Shown one piece after another: positions 1 through 7,420 of a DNA stretch of 18,526 nucleotides. The stretch is from JAYGED01 sp046582565 (GTDB taxonomy: Bacteria; Pseudomonadota; Alphaproteobacteria; JAAXGF01). The stretch is from NCBI GenBank assembly GCA_046582565.1, contig JAYGED010000006.1:1-18526 (forward strand), read 5' to 3'. The position numbers were made by a program, and so were the translations under genes. Within the stretch, counting starts at the first letter, position 1. Each line of letters starts with the position of its first letter. The notes under the pieces are model-generated. The model was not told the DNA's origin and made no database searches. It worked only from the letters and a program-made list of their open reading frames with translations.

Positions 1-104
1 TCCCCGGCAATCCCTTCAAGACGAAGACGATCCGAGGTGCCGACTTTGATCGTGATTCCAGTGCGCATGCGCCAGACTCGCAAATGCGCGACGCTTTGGG
101 AATC

Positions 105-127
105 CCTAAACGGACTCTTCCGTTAGG
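105..127. other. Bulged 9-bp hairpin
   Basis: CCTAA-A-CGGA pairs with TCCG-TTAGG around a CTCT loop, giving nine base pairs with one bulged A. A second palindrome, GTGGTAACCAC, begins at its last base. No T-run follows, so it is not a standard terminator. It may be the end of an upstream transcript, part of a structured RNA or a protein-binding site. A GACTC site lies inside it. Confidence 0.4.
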
Positions 128-386
128 TGGTAACCACTAGAGCGTATTATGGGCAGATGATCCGGGCTTCGGCGATAACGTGGGGTTGAAGACCTTGCCA
201 GTGATGTCTGGTCACACAAGCCGTTGCCTCATCCACGCCGAGCGAACCAACCAGGGTTCTCGCCATTCTCGAAATATAGGCTTGGTCCCCGGATTAAGAG
301 GGCCGCGTGACGACCGGTGATCCGTAATGAAGTCTGTTTTGCAGGAATTTCATCGACCTATTCCCTTGATATGGGCTCAATAGGGT

Positions 387-403
387 CGGGATTATCCCGT
401 TTT
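387..403 (+). terminator. Terminator-like hairpin with short T-run
   Basis: CGGGA-TTA-TCCCG is followed directly by TTTT. A second, bulged hairpin sits just upstream (CCTATTCCC at 357-365 paired with GGG at 373-375 and AATAGG at 379-384). The polarity fits a plus-strand transcript ending about 125 bases before the gcrA-like gene. The stem is short and the T-run is only four, so it would be weak. The transcript it would end is unknown. Confidence 0.4.
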
Positions 404-412
404 CGTTAGCAA

Positions 413-441
413 TTCGTTAAGATCGACGGCGGGAATATAAA
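413..441 (+). promoter_or_regulatory. Possible promoter of the gcrA-like gene
   Basis: A TATAAA box at 436-441 lies 17 bases after a poor -35 match, TTCGTT at 413-418, in an AT-rich stretch that contrasts with the GC-rich genes. A GATTC site, which a CcrM-type methylase would modify, follows at 451-455. This is pattern matching only and the -35 match is weak. Confidence 0.3.
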
Positions 442-527
442 AATTCGCCTGATTCGACGATTTTTACCGTATTTTGAGGTTTATGAGTTATGATCCACAA
501 TATGTTGCGTATATGAGGATCATGACG

Positions 528-905
528 ATGACGTGGACACCCGAACGAGTAGCCGAATTAAAACGTCTTTGGGCGACCGGAGCGACCACTGCCGAGATCG
601 GCCGGATGCTGGATGTTTCGAAAAATGCGGTGGTGGGCAAAACCCATCGCCTCGGCCTCCCCGGCCGGCCTTCACCGATCAAGCGAGAGGCCATCAAGGT
701 GCCATCGTCACCACCGCCGCCGCCGCTCATGGCGGCGCCTACTGTGGTCAAATATCACGGCCGGCCCTGCCAATGGCCATTCGGCGACCCCGGTAAAGAG
801 GATTTCCATTTTTGCGGCGCGCTGGCGATTCCCGAACGGCCCTATTGTGACGAGCATTGCAAACTCGCCTACGTGCGCAACAACAGGCATACCCGCGCCG
901 CCTAG
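528..905 (+). CDS. GcrA-family cell-cycle regulator (short form)
   Basis: This is a GcrA-like protein of 125 residues. GcrA proteins of alphaproteobacteria bind promoters together with sigma-70 RNA polymerase and, in Caulobacter, activate genes with CcrM-methylated GANTC sites. The protein opens with MTWTPERVAELKRLW, the GcrA helix-turn-helix region, with AEIGRMLDVSKNAVVGK about 20 residues on. It ends with the family's Cys/His-rich tail (CQWPFGDPG, FCGA, then YCDEHC). Caulobacter GcrA is about 173 residues, so the linker here is short and partly proline-rich. I chose ATG 528 because the family starts at this residue and AGGA at 516-519 lies 8 bases upstream. Earlier TTG 474 and ATG 483, 513 and 522 are possible but would add a non-family N-terminus. 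It could be the main GcrA or a paralogue; the window does not decide. Confidence 0.85.
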   Translation: MTWTPERVAELKRLWATGATTAEIGRMLDVSKNAVVGKTHRLGLPGRPSPIKREAIKVPSSPPPPPLMAAPTVVKYHGRPCQWPFGDPGKEDFHFCGALAIPERPYCDEHCKLAYVRNNRHTRAA

Positions 906-918
906 AAGCGATTCCAGA

Positions 919-1080
919 TTAGCCTGTGTCTCTTCTGTCCTGATATCGTCGGCGTTCGCCGCGCAGCCGGCGCGGCAAGCGGTGGGTGCGATCACCACCC
1001 CGACGGTCAGTATTATCGAGTCGCCGCGCACTCGTGCGCCTATCGCCCCCGTTGAGACGCCTCTCGATGCGATCAACCAT
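919..1080 (-). CDS. Possible small Asp-Arg-Arg-repeat protein
   Basis: This candidate ORF has 53 residues and I do not recognise it as a named family. It is very basic and built from recurring DRR/ERR units (ERRLNGGDRR, then DRRGGDR, RRLRGERRR and YQDRR), so a DNA-, RNA- or membrane-binding role is conceivable but unproven. The ATG at 1080 is preceded by AGGGGAAA about 6 bases upstream, a usable ribosome-binding site. An in-frame TTG at 1104 would add eight residues. It lies on the same strand as the chaC-like gene, 104 bases downstream of it, and convergent with the gcrA-like gene 13 bases away. The repetitive Arg pattern could also be chance in GC-rich DNA, so this is tentative. Confidence 0.3.
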   Translation of the reverse strand: MVDRIERRLNGGDRRTSARRLDNTDRRGGDRTHRLPRRLRGERRRYQDRRDTG

Positions 1081-1184
1081 CAACAGTTTCCCCTGATCCT
1101 TCAACGGTAACTTTATTATTACAAAAATATTTAGCGTAATCCGATACTACCGTAAACGTTCCGGGGTCGTATGAGCGAAGTTAA

Positions 1185-1850
1185 TTACTTCAGTTTACCC
1201 CCCACCAAATGCTGCATGCGCCACAGCATATGATCTCGAACGCCCAGTTCTTCCATGGCCAGGGTGGTGTTGAGCAAATACTCGGCGCCCGTTCCACCGT
1301 GGCCCCGCGCCTTTGCGATGGTGGTCGCCACCACGTCGTCCGGCAGTGGCCCCGAATAGCGCTCACCGGCCCGATTGGCGATAAAGGCGGCGACTCGCAG
1401 AGTCCCCGAATCGGTTTTAGCCTTGATCCATAGCGGCCAATAGCCGCCGCCGCTCAACTCGCGGCGCCACACGGGGCCGATCTTTTCGCGCAAATCAGGC
1501 CCCTCGATGCGATAAGCGACCCCCGTACAAGAGCCACCCGGCGCCAAGGCGAGCATCAGATTCGGCGTCTCGTCACAACCGCGCCAACGCCATTGCCACA
1601 GGCAGAACCGCCGGTGGTAGCCGTGGATCTTGGCGATGCGCTGCTCGGTGTGGGGAAATTCCCGATTCCATAACAGCGAGCCATAGGCAAACAGCCATAA
1701 GCCGTCCTGGCCGACTTCGGCAATCGCCACATCGAGGGACGCCTCGATCTCGCTTTCCGTACGCTGGTCGGGCCACTGACCTTTGGCGGGCGCCTCGCCA
1801 TGGTGGTACGCCTCGATCGATTCCCGAGTCAGGGTCATTTCCTGCATCAT
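1185..1850 (-). CDS. chaC: ChaC-type glutathione gamma-glutamylcyclotransferase
   Basis: This 221-residue cytoplasmic enzyme is of the ChaC family, which cleaves glutathione to 5-oxoproline and Cys-Gly. The signature YGSL is at residues 56-59 (in FAYGSLLWN), after LWLF. GYHRRFCLW at 77-85 and GVAYRI at 110-115 follow, and the expected catalytic glutamate is Glu131 in WRRELSGGGY. Late in the protein GAEYLLNT matches the family's closing helix. Length and motif order match E. coli ChaC (about 230 residues), and the frame is intact. The start could be ATG 1850, 1847 or 1838; none has a clear Shine-Dalgarno sequence, and all precede the conserved core. It diverges from the acyl-CoA dehydrogenase gene across 47 bases holding a 19-bp palindrome, so shared regulation is plausible. 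A short GAAGT/ACTTC inverted repeat overlaps its stop codon. Confidence 0.9.
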   Translation of the reverse strand: MMQEMTLTRESIEAYHHGEAPAKGQWPDQRTESEIEASLDVAIAEVGQDGLWLFAYGSLLWNREFPHTEQRIAKIHGYHRRFCLWQWRWRGCDETPNLMLALAPGGSCTGVAYRIEGPDLREKIGPVWRRELSGGGYWPLWIKAKTDSGTLRVAAFIANRAGERYSGPLPDDVVATTIAKARGHGGTGAEYLLNTTLAMEELGVRDHMLWRMQHLVGGKLK

Positions 1851-1873
1851 GACGTCTCGCTCATCCCTATTGT

Positions 1874-1892
1874 CGCTATGACAGTCATAGCG
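1874..1892. promoter_or_regulatory. Perfect 19-bp palindrome, probable operator
   Basis: CGCTATGAC-A-GTCATAGCG is a perfect inverted repeat with 9-bp arms and a one-base centre. It lies in the 47-base gap between the divergent chaC-like and acyl-CoA dehydrogenase genes, 5 bases before the proposed GTG start of the latter. Its placement suggests a dimeric repressor or activator acting on both genes. No regulator gene lies beside it, so the protein is unknown. Confidence 0.6.
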
Positions 1893-1897
1893 CGCCC

Positions 1898-3173
1898 GTG
1901 GGGCGATCCTCTAGACTGAATTTTACCGTCCCACAACCCCTGAGCGCCGACACGAAGCCAGAAGAGAAAACCGCCCTGAGGCAAACAATCGAGCGTTTGG
2001 TCGAGCGGGAAATTTCGCCGGCCATGGCGGCTCTGGAAGCTGCCGGGGAATTCCCCTATGGCTTGATCGAGACCATGGGGTCGGCGGGCCTGTTCGGCGC
2101 TACCTTCCCGCAATCCCTCGGCGGCAGCGCCATGGGTTTTGAGGCGGTCGCCGTCATCGCCGAGGAAATATCGCGACTCGCCCCCGAGTTCGGCTACGCC
2201 CTGAATCTCCAGGCGATGACCTGCCCCTACACCATCTACAACTGGGGCAGCGATGAACAGATCGAGCGCTACGTGCCTGATCTCATTGCCGGGCGGCGCA
2301 TCGGCATGTTCGCCCTGATCGAGCCCGGCGGCGGCTCCGACGCGGCGGGGTCCCTGAAAACCACTGCCGAGCGCCACGGCGATCATTACCGCTTGGCCGG
2401 CTCCAAGCAATGGATCACCTTTGCCGACGCCTGCGATTGCGGCCTGATCTTCGCCAAGACCGACGCAAGCGCCGGACATCGCGGCATTTCAGCTTTCATC
2501 ATCAAGCCCAAGAGCCCAAAAAACCAAAGTGGGCTTTAGCGCCGAACCCATCGTCATGAGCGGACTATCGAAATCATTGCAGAGCTGCTCGGTATTCCTC
2601 GATGACGCCGTTGTGCCGGCGGAAAACCGCCTGGGCGCCGAGGGCGAAGGGTTCGCCATCGCCATGAACGCCCTGGAATACGGCCGCCTGACCGTGTCTT
2701 CGCGGCTCATCGGCCTGGCCCAAGCCTGCCTCGATCATGCCGTCGCCTATGCCCGTGACCGTGTCGTCGGCGGCCGCCCGATCGCCGAATATCAGATGAT
2801 CCAGCATCTCATCGCCGACATGGCGGTGAATATAGACGCGGCCCGGGGTTTGACCCGCCACATGGCCGAGTGCATGGCGCGCGGCGAGCCCTCCACCCGG
2901 GCCTCGTCGCGGGCCAAATATTTTGCAGGCATAGCGGCCCGCCACGCGGCTCAATCGGCGGCGGATATCTTTGCAGCACAAGCGCTCGCCGCCGAGTCGC
3001 CGATTGCCAAGATTACCGCCTATGTGAATATGCTCTGCGTCGGCGAAGGCACCGCCAATGTCCAGCGTATCCTGATCGCCGAGGATGCCCTGGGGCTTAA
3101 GGACGCCAACCGCCACAGCCCGCGCAACCGCTTCGCCGAGGAAAACCCCCCAGGAGAACAAACTCTTGAGTGA
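1898..3173 (+). pseudogene. Acyl-CoA dehydrogenase, frameshifted
   Basis: This is a FAD-dependent acyl-CoA dehydrogenase that would oxidise an acyl-CoA to its enoyl-CoA; the substrate cannot be told. The first part (1898-2539, 213 codons) carries the N-terminal helical domain and the FAD-site region (MFALIEPGGGSDAAG, then SKQWIT). The second part (to 3173) carries the C-terminal helical domain (GEGFAIAMNALEYGRL, YQMIQH, VNMLCVGEGTANVQRI). The frame breaks at a run of six A at 2518-2523. Removing one A joins the halves as KSPKTKVGFSAEP, a natural family sequence, giving a product of about 424 residues. The start is uncertain: GTG 1898 has no visible ribosome-binding site. The end overlaps the GNAT gene by 8 bases. 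It may be a true pseudogene or a homopolymer sequencing error. Confidence 0.85.
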
Positions 3174-3432
3174 TATTTTCGTCCGCGACGCGACCCTTGA
3201 TGATTGCGAGGCGATGATCCCCGAAGCACGCCGCCTGGGGGTCGGCCGGGCGCTCATAGCCCGCCTGGCCCGGCTTGCGAAAAGTCGGGGCTGCGTCTAT
3301 ATCGAATGGCTCGTGGAGAGCGGCAACCTGCCGGCGGAGACCTTCTATAATGCCGCCGGCGCAACATTGGACGATGATAAAATGACCTGCCATATCGACG
3401 GCGTAGCACTCGACCGCCTGGCGGCGGCGTAG
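3166..3432 (+). pseudogene. GNAT acetyltransferase with internal deletion
   Basis: This is a remnant of a GCN5-related N-acetyltransferase, which would transfer acetyl from acetyl-CoA to an amine. The first dozen residues (SDIFVRDATLDDCEAM) match the usual GNAT N-terminus. The text then jumps straight to the acetyl-CoA-binding motif EARRLGVGRALIARLARLA and the C-terminal strands (RGCVYIEW, ETFYNAAGA). The 88-residue length compares with about 150 for intact relatives, so roughly 60-70 residues holding the first helices and central strands are missing, in frame. The TTG start at 3166 is supported by AGGAG at 3152-3156, nine bases upstream, and it overlaps the dehydrogenase stop. The acetyl-CoA loop is kept, but the core fold is probably lost. 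Confidence 0.65.
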
Positions 3433-3439
3433 CCCTGCC

Positions 3440-4633
3440 ATGTTAAACCCCCGCATCGGTGAACTGCCGCCTTCGGCTTTCATGATCCTCGACGAGATGA
3501 TGGCCGGTCTGACCCCGGCCGCCGGCGTCGACCCGCTTAATCTGACCATCGGCGAGCCGCAAAACCCGCCGCCCGACTTCGTTACCGAGGTTATCGCTGA
3601 GCACAAGGCGCTGTTCAGCCGCTATACGGCGACCAACGGCACCCCGGATTATCGCCGCGCGGTGGCCGATTGGCTGACCAGCCACTATGCCCTGCCAGAA
3701 GGCATGATCGATGCGGACCGAAATGTTCTGCCGGTGGCCGGCCTGCGCGAAGGCATGTTCATGATCGCCCAGATCGTCACCCCCGAGACCAAGGCGGGCG
3801 CCGTGCCGACGATCCTCATGCCCAACCCCTTCTACCACCCCTATGCGGGCGCCGCCCTGGCCGCCCACGGCGAACCGGTCTTCGTCCCGGCCCTGGCGGA
3901 GAACCGCTTCATGCCCGATTACGCCGCCCTCCCCGAAGAGATCCTGGCGCGCGCCGCGGCGGTCTATCTCTGCTCGCCCGCCAATCCGCAAGGCACCGCG
4001 GCGGAGATGGATTATCTCATGGCCATGATCAAGCTCGCCCGGGCCCATGATTTCCTGCTCATCGTCGATGAATGCTACGCCGAGGTCTACACTGGCACGC
4101 GTCCCCCCGGCGCGCTTGAGGCCGCCGCCCGGCTCGGTGGCTCATTGGACAATCTGGTGGTGTTTCATTCCCTGTCGAAGCGCTCGAACGCGCCGGGCCT
4201 GCGCTCGGGCTTCGCCGCCGGCGACGCGGATGTGCTGCAGCGCTATTTCAAGTTCCGCAACTACGGCGCTGTCGCCGTCTCCATGCCGATCCTGGCAGCA
4301 GCGGCGGCGCTTCTTCGCGAGCCTTCCCATGTGGAGGATATACGCAGCTTCTACCGGGCCAATTTCGACGCCGCCGACCGCATCCTGGGCAACCGCTACG
4401 GCTATTACCGGCCCGACGGCGGCTTTTTCCTGTGGCTCGACGTAGGCGACGGCGTCGCGGCCACGCGCAAGCTATGGACCGAGGCCGCTCTGAAAGTCGT
4501 ACCCGGCGCCTTCATGACCCGCGAGGGCCCCGGCAGCGACGCCGCCGGCAGCCCCTACATCCGCCTCGCCCTGGTGCATGACCTGGACACAACGGTTGCC
4601 GCCCTCATCCGGCTGACGGAGACGCTGGGTTAG
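3440..4633 (+). CDS. Class I/II PLP-dependent aminotransferase (DapC-like)
   Basis: This 397-residue fold-type I aminotransferase moves an amino group between an amino acid and a 2-oxo acid with pyridoxal phosphate. The PLP lysine is Lys247 in SLSKRSNAPGLRSGF. Asn182 (SPANPQG), Asp210 and Tyr213 (VDECYAE) are the other cofactor residues, and Arg375 (YIRLAL) should bind the substrate carboxylate. The SLSKRSN-PGLRSGF stretch resembles succinyldiaminopimelate aminotransferases (DapC) and relatives. With no lysine-pathway gene nearby, however, the substrate is open. ATG 3440 lies 7 bases after the GNAT stop, so the two are probably co-transcribed. It is the only gene of this plus-strand row with no visible damage, which hints that it is still used. 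Confidence 0.88.
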   Translation: MLNPRIGELPPSAFMILDEMMAGLTPAAGVDPLNLTIGEPQNPPPDFVTEVIAEHKALFSRYTATNGTPDYRRAVADWLTSHYALPEGMIDADRNVLPVAGLREGMFMIAQIVTPETKAGAVPTILMPNPFYHPYAGAALAAHGEPVFVPALAENRFMPDYAALPEEILARAAAVYLCSPANPQGTAAEMDYLMAMIKLARAHDFLLIVDECYAEVYTGTRPPGALEAAARLGGSLDNLVVFHSLSKRSNAPGLRSGFAAGDADVLQRYFKFRNYGAVAVSMPILAAAAALLREPSHVEDIRSFYRANFDAADRILGNRYGYYRPDGGFFLWLDVGDGVAATRKLWTEAALKVVPGAFMTREGPGSDAAGSPYIRLALVHDLDTTVAALIRLTETLG

Positions 4634-4680
4634 ATAAAACACAAGTATTTTCACGGAATTCATCTTCACACAGGACCACT

Positions 4681-5768
4681 ATGCCCAGCCAACTCTTCTT
4701 GCCAATCGCATCACCGTCGCCCCCATGTGCATGTACAGCGCCAACGACGGCAGCATGACCGACTGGCATTTGATGCATCTCGGTCAGTTCGCCACATCGG
4801 GCGCCGCCCTGGTCTTCGTCGAGGCTACCGGCGTCGAAGCGGCGGGCCGGATTACTCCGGGCTGCACCGGTCTCTATTCCGACGCCAACGAGGCCGCCAT
4901 GGGGCGCATCGTCAGTTTCTTCCGTGATTACGGAAGCGCCCGCATCGGTATTCAACTCGCCCACGCCGGCCGCAAGGCATCGACAGCGGCGCCCTGGAAC
5001 GGCGGCGCGCCGCTCAGCAGCGACAATGGCGGCGCCTGGCAGACATTCGCCCCTTCGGCCTGCCCCTACAACGACGGCTGGCCGACGCCCACGGCGCTCG
5101 ATGACGCGGGGCTTTATCGCATTAAGCAGGCCTTTGTGGACGCGGCCAAACGCGCCGTGCGTATCGGCTTCGACGTGATCGAGGTTCATTCCGCCCACGG
5201 CTACCTGCTGCATGAATTCCTCTCGCCCCTGAGCAACCAGCGGGACGACGCCTACGGTGGCGCTCTGGAAAACCGCCTGCGCTTTCCGCTGGAGGTGTTC
5301 GAGGCCGTCCGCGCCGCCTGCCCCGATGATCTTCCGGTCGGCGTCCGCTTCTTGGCAACCGATTGGGTCGAGGGGGGATGGGACTTGGACAGCAGTGTGG
5401 TCTATGCCCAGGCTCTTTCCGATCGCGCTGCGACTTTATCGATGTCTCCAGCGGCGGCAATTCGCCGGACCAGCAGATCGTTGCAGGCCCCGGCTACCAG
5501 ACCGGTTTTGCGCACACCCTGCGCCGGGATGCCGGGATAACCACCATGGCCGTTGGCCAGATCACCGACGCCCGCCAGGCCGAAACCATCATCGCCTCGG
5601 GTCAGGCCGACATGGTGGCACTCGCCCGCGGCATGCTCTACGACCCGCTGGCCCTGGCATGCCGCCGAAGCACTCGGCGCCGAGGCGACGTTCCCGCCGC
5701 AATACATGCGCGCCCACCCGTCGCTCAAAGGCCAACCGGTTCCGGGCAATCCCCCACCGAAAGCTTAA
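4681..5768 (+). pseudogene. Old Yellow Enzyme-type oxidoreductase, broken
   Basis: This is an FMN-dependent NAD(P)H:flavin oxidoreductase of the Old Yellow Enzyme family (YqjM-like), normally a single TIM barrel of about 360 residues that reduces activated C=C bonds. Clear family parts are NRITVAPMCMYSA, QLAHAGRKAS (FMN region), EVHSAHGYLLHEFLSP, the NQRDDAYGG turn and, later, FIDVSSGG and ALARGMLYDP. Three lesions are visible. The start (ATG 4681 after AGGA, encoding MPSQLF) is out of frame with NRITVAP, and about a dozen residues between them are missing. A one-base loss near 5423-5428 shifts frame inside DR-GCDFIDV. A two-base loss near 5648-5652 restores it before WPWHAAEALGAEATFPPQYM. 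The last two together remove three bases. The TAA end overlaps the facing thiamine enzyme gene by four bases. Confidence 0.82.
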
Positions 5769-7420
5769 TCCTTCGGCCTGAGATGGGGCGGCAGGGCGGC
5801 GGTGGGGAAAGTGCCGAGGCTGTGCATGTCGACTTCGACCAGGGACGGACCGTCGATGGCAAAGGCGGCTTTTAGGGCGGCGCCGACCTCCTCTACGGAT
5901 TGTCCGCGCCAGAAAGGCAGGCCGGCGATGCGGGCCAGTTCGCCGAGGTCGGGGGTCAGGAGATCGTCAAAGAACCGCCGCCCTTCATAATCGGCATCCT
6001 GGATCTTGCGGATCACGCCATAGCCGCCGTCGTTCATCACCATGAAGACCACCGGACAGCGCTCCTGAACCGCCGTCCAGAGCTCGGCGACATTGAGGAA
6101 GAAGCCGCCGTCGCCGCACATGGCCAGCGTCTTGGCGCCGCCATTGGCAAAGGAGGCGCCGATCGCCTGCTGCATGCCCTGGCCGATGCCCGCATCGATG
6201 GAATAGATATTCTGTTCGGGCGCGCTTAAGGGGAACATGCGATTGCCCCAGGTGCTGTTGTTCATGGTGATATCGCGCACTCAGATGACGTCGGCGGGCG
6301 CCGCCGCGCGCACCACGTCGCAGAGCTCCCCATAGACGCCGAGATTGGCGCGGTAAGTGGCGGCGGTCGCCGCCTTGACCGCGGCCAGATCGCCGGCGTA
6401 ACCAGGATCGATCGCCATGCGCCCCGCAATGCGGTCGGCGAGGCCGGCCAGCGCCAAAGCGGCATCGCCGGCAACGAACAGCTCGCTGGCGTAGCCCCTA
6501 TCGGCGGCGGCCTCATTCACATCGATACGGGCCCGTCTGTCGGGCAGGGCAAGGGCGCCATCCCTGGTTTCATGGCCACGCAGGCGCGAGCCGGTGACGA
6601 TCATGAGATCGACAGTGCGGTAGAATTCCACCACCTCGGGGGTTGCGTTGAAGGCGCCGAGGCTCAGGGGGTGGTCTTCGGCAACCACGGCGCGGCCATG
6701 CTGGCTGGTCACCAGGCCGACACCCAGCTCCATCAGCCGAGCCGTTTCCGCACCGGCGTGACGGGCGCCGTTGCCGAGCCACAACAGAGGGCGTTTTGCC
6801 GCAATCAGAAGCTCGGCGAGATCGTCCAGGGCGGCCTCGTCAGGCGCCGCCTGCGCTATAGCCGGCACCGTAATATCGTCGAGCTCGACGGGCCGCTCGA
6901 TCAGGGTTTTCTGCACATCGATGGGAAGCTCGATGCTGACCGGCCCAGCGGGCGGCGCCAGCGCCTCACGGGCGGCCTGGGTGATGACGGCAAGCGCCTG
7001 ATCGGCGTCATCTATGCGATAGGCCGTCTTGGAGACCGCCGCCAGCATGGCGAGTTGATCCGGCACATCATGGACCGAGCCGCGCCCCAGGCCGATATTG
7101 GCGCTCGCCGTTTGCCCGGTGAAATGCAGTAGAGGCGTGCCGGCGACCATGGCCTCGACCAGCCCGCCGGTGGCATTCGCCGCCCCCGGCCCGGTGCTGG
7201 TGAAGACCACGCCGAGGCGGTTCGTACTGCGCGCATAGCCATCGGCCATATTGGCCGCACCCGCCTCGCCGCGCGCCATGACGAAGCGGATCGCGTTGCC
7301 CCGCGCCACGGCGTCAAGCATGGGCATGTTGTGGATCGACACCACGCCGAAGGCATGATCGACGCCGAGGCGATCAAGTGCCGCGGCCACCAAATCGCCG
7401 ACGGTCATGCTGTTGGTCAT
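5765..7420 (-). pseudogene. Thiamine-pyrophosphate enzyme split by an in-frame TGA
   Basis: This is an acetolactate synthase-like TPP-dependent enzyme (decarboxylase/synthase superfamily); the substrate is not recognisable. The first 379 residues (7420 down to 6284) hold the pyrimidine-binding domain, with the TPP-activating Glu52 in ARGEAGAANMADGYAR, and the central domain. TGA at 6281-6283 then interrupts, and the same frame continues to 5765 with the diphosphate-binding domain (STWGNRM, CGDGGFFLN, MNDGGYG). Ignoring the TGA gives one protein of about 551 residues, the normal length. The start at ATG 7420 has GGGGAG seven bases upstream. GTG follows the TGA directly, at a domain linker, so translation of two chains by restarting is conceivable, but a single nonsense change is simpler. 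The gene is convergent with the broken oxidoreductase. Confidence 0.8.

Larger units (their letters stand above)
1..473. other. Gene-poor stretch with hairpins and GANTC sites
   Basis: No convincing gene is visible here. One plus-strand frame is open from the left edge to a TAG at 138-140 (46 codons), but its codon use is weaker in third-position GC than the real genes nearby, so a gene tail is only a possibility. What stands out is structure. There is a 10-bp palindrome GCGCATGCGC at 63-72. A bulged 9-bp hairpin lies at 105-127, and GTGGTAACCAC at 127-137. A bulged hairpin lies at 357-384, followed at once by a terminator-like hairpin. Four GANTC sites lie at 54, 75, 100 and 113, and one more at 451. 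The last 60 bases are AT-rich and probably hold the promoter of the gcrA-like gene. Confidence 0.6.

Noticed and set aside
708..1076. Minus-strand frame that begins like a signal peptide or lipoprotein and runs into gcrA
   Set aside because: It runs antisense through the Cys/His tail of the gcrA-like gene and has no ribosome-binding site or recognisable domain.
613..1110. Long plus-strand frame overlapping gcrA and its downstream spacer
   Set aside because: Its first half is a shadow of the gcrA-like gene, and the rest lacks its own start signal or any family motif.
2518..2524. A-AAA-AAC slippery heptamer in the correct phase in the acyl-CoA dehydrogenase gene, suggesting programmed -1 frameshifting
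   Set aside because: The downstream half needs a +1 (or -2) shift. A -1 slip enters a frame that stops after about 11 codons, so the heptamer does not rescue the enzyme.
3085..3432. Longer start for the GNAT gene at 3085
   Set aside because: The added segment overlaps the conserved end of the acyl-CoA dehydrogenase in another frame and has no GNAT character; TTG 3166 has a good AGGAG site.
6281..6283. In-frame TGA as selenocysteine or as a reassigned tryptophan codon
   Set aside because: Many genes here end in TGA, so it is a normal stop. No selenocysteine insertion element is evident, and the position is a domain linker rather than a redox site.
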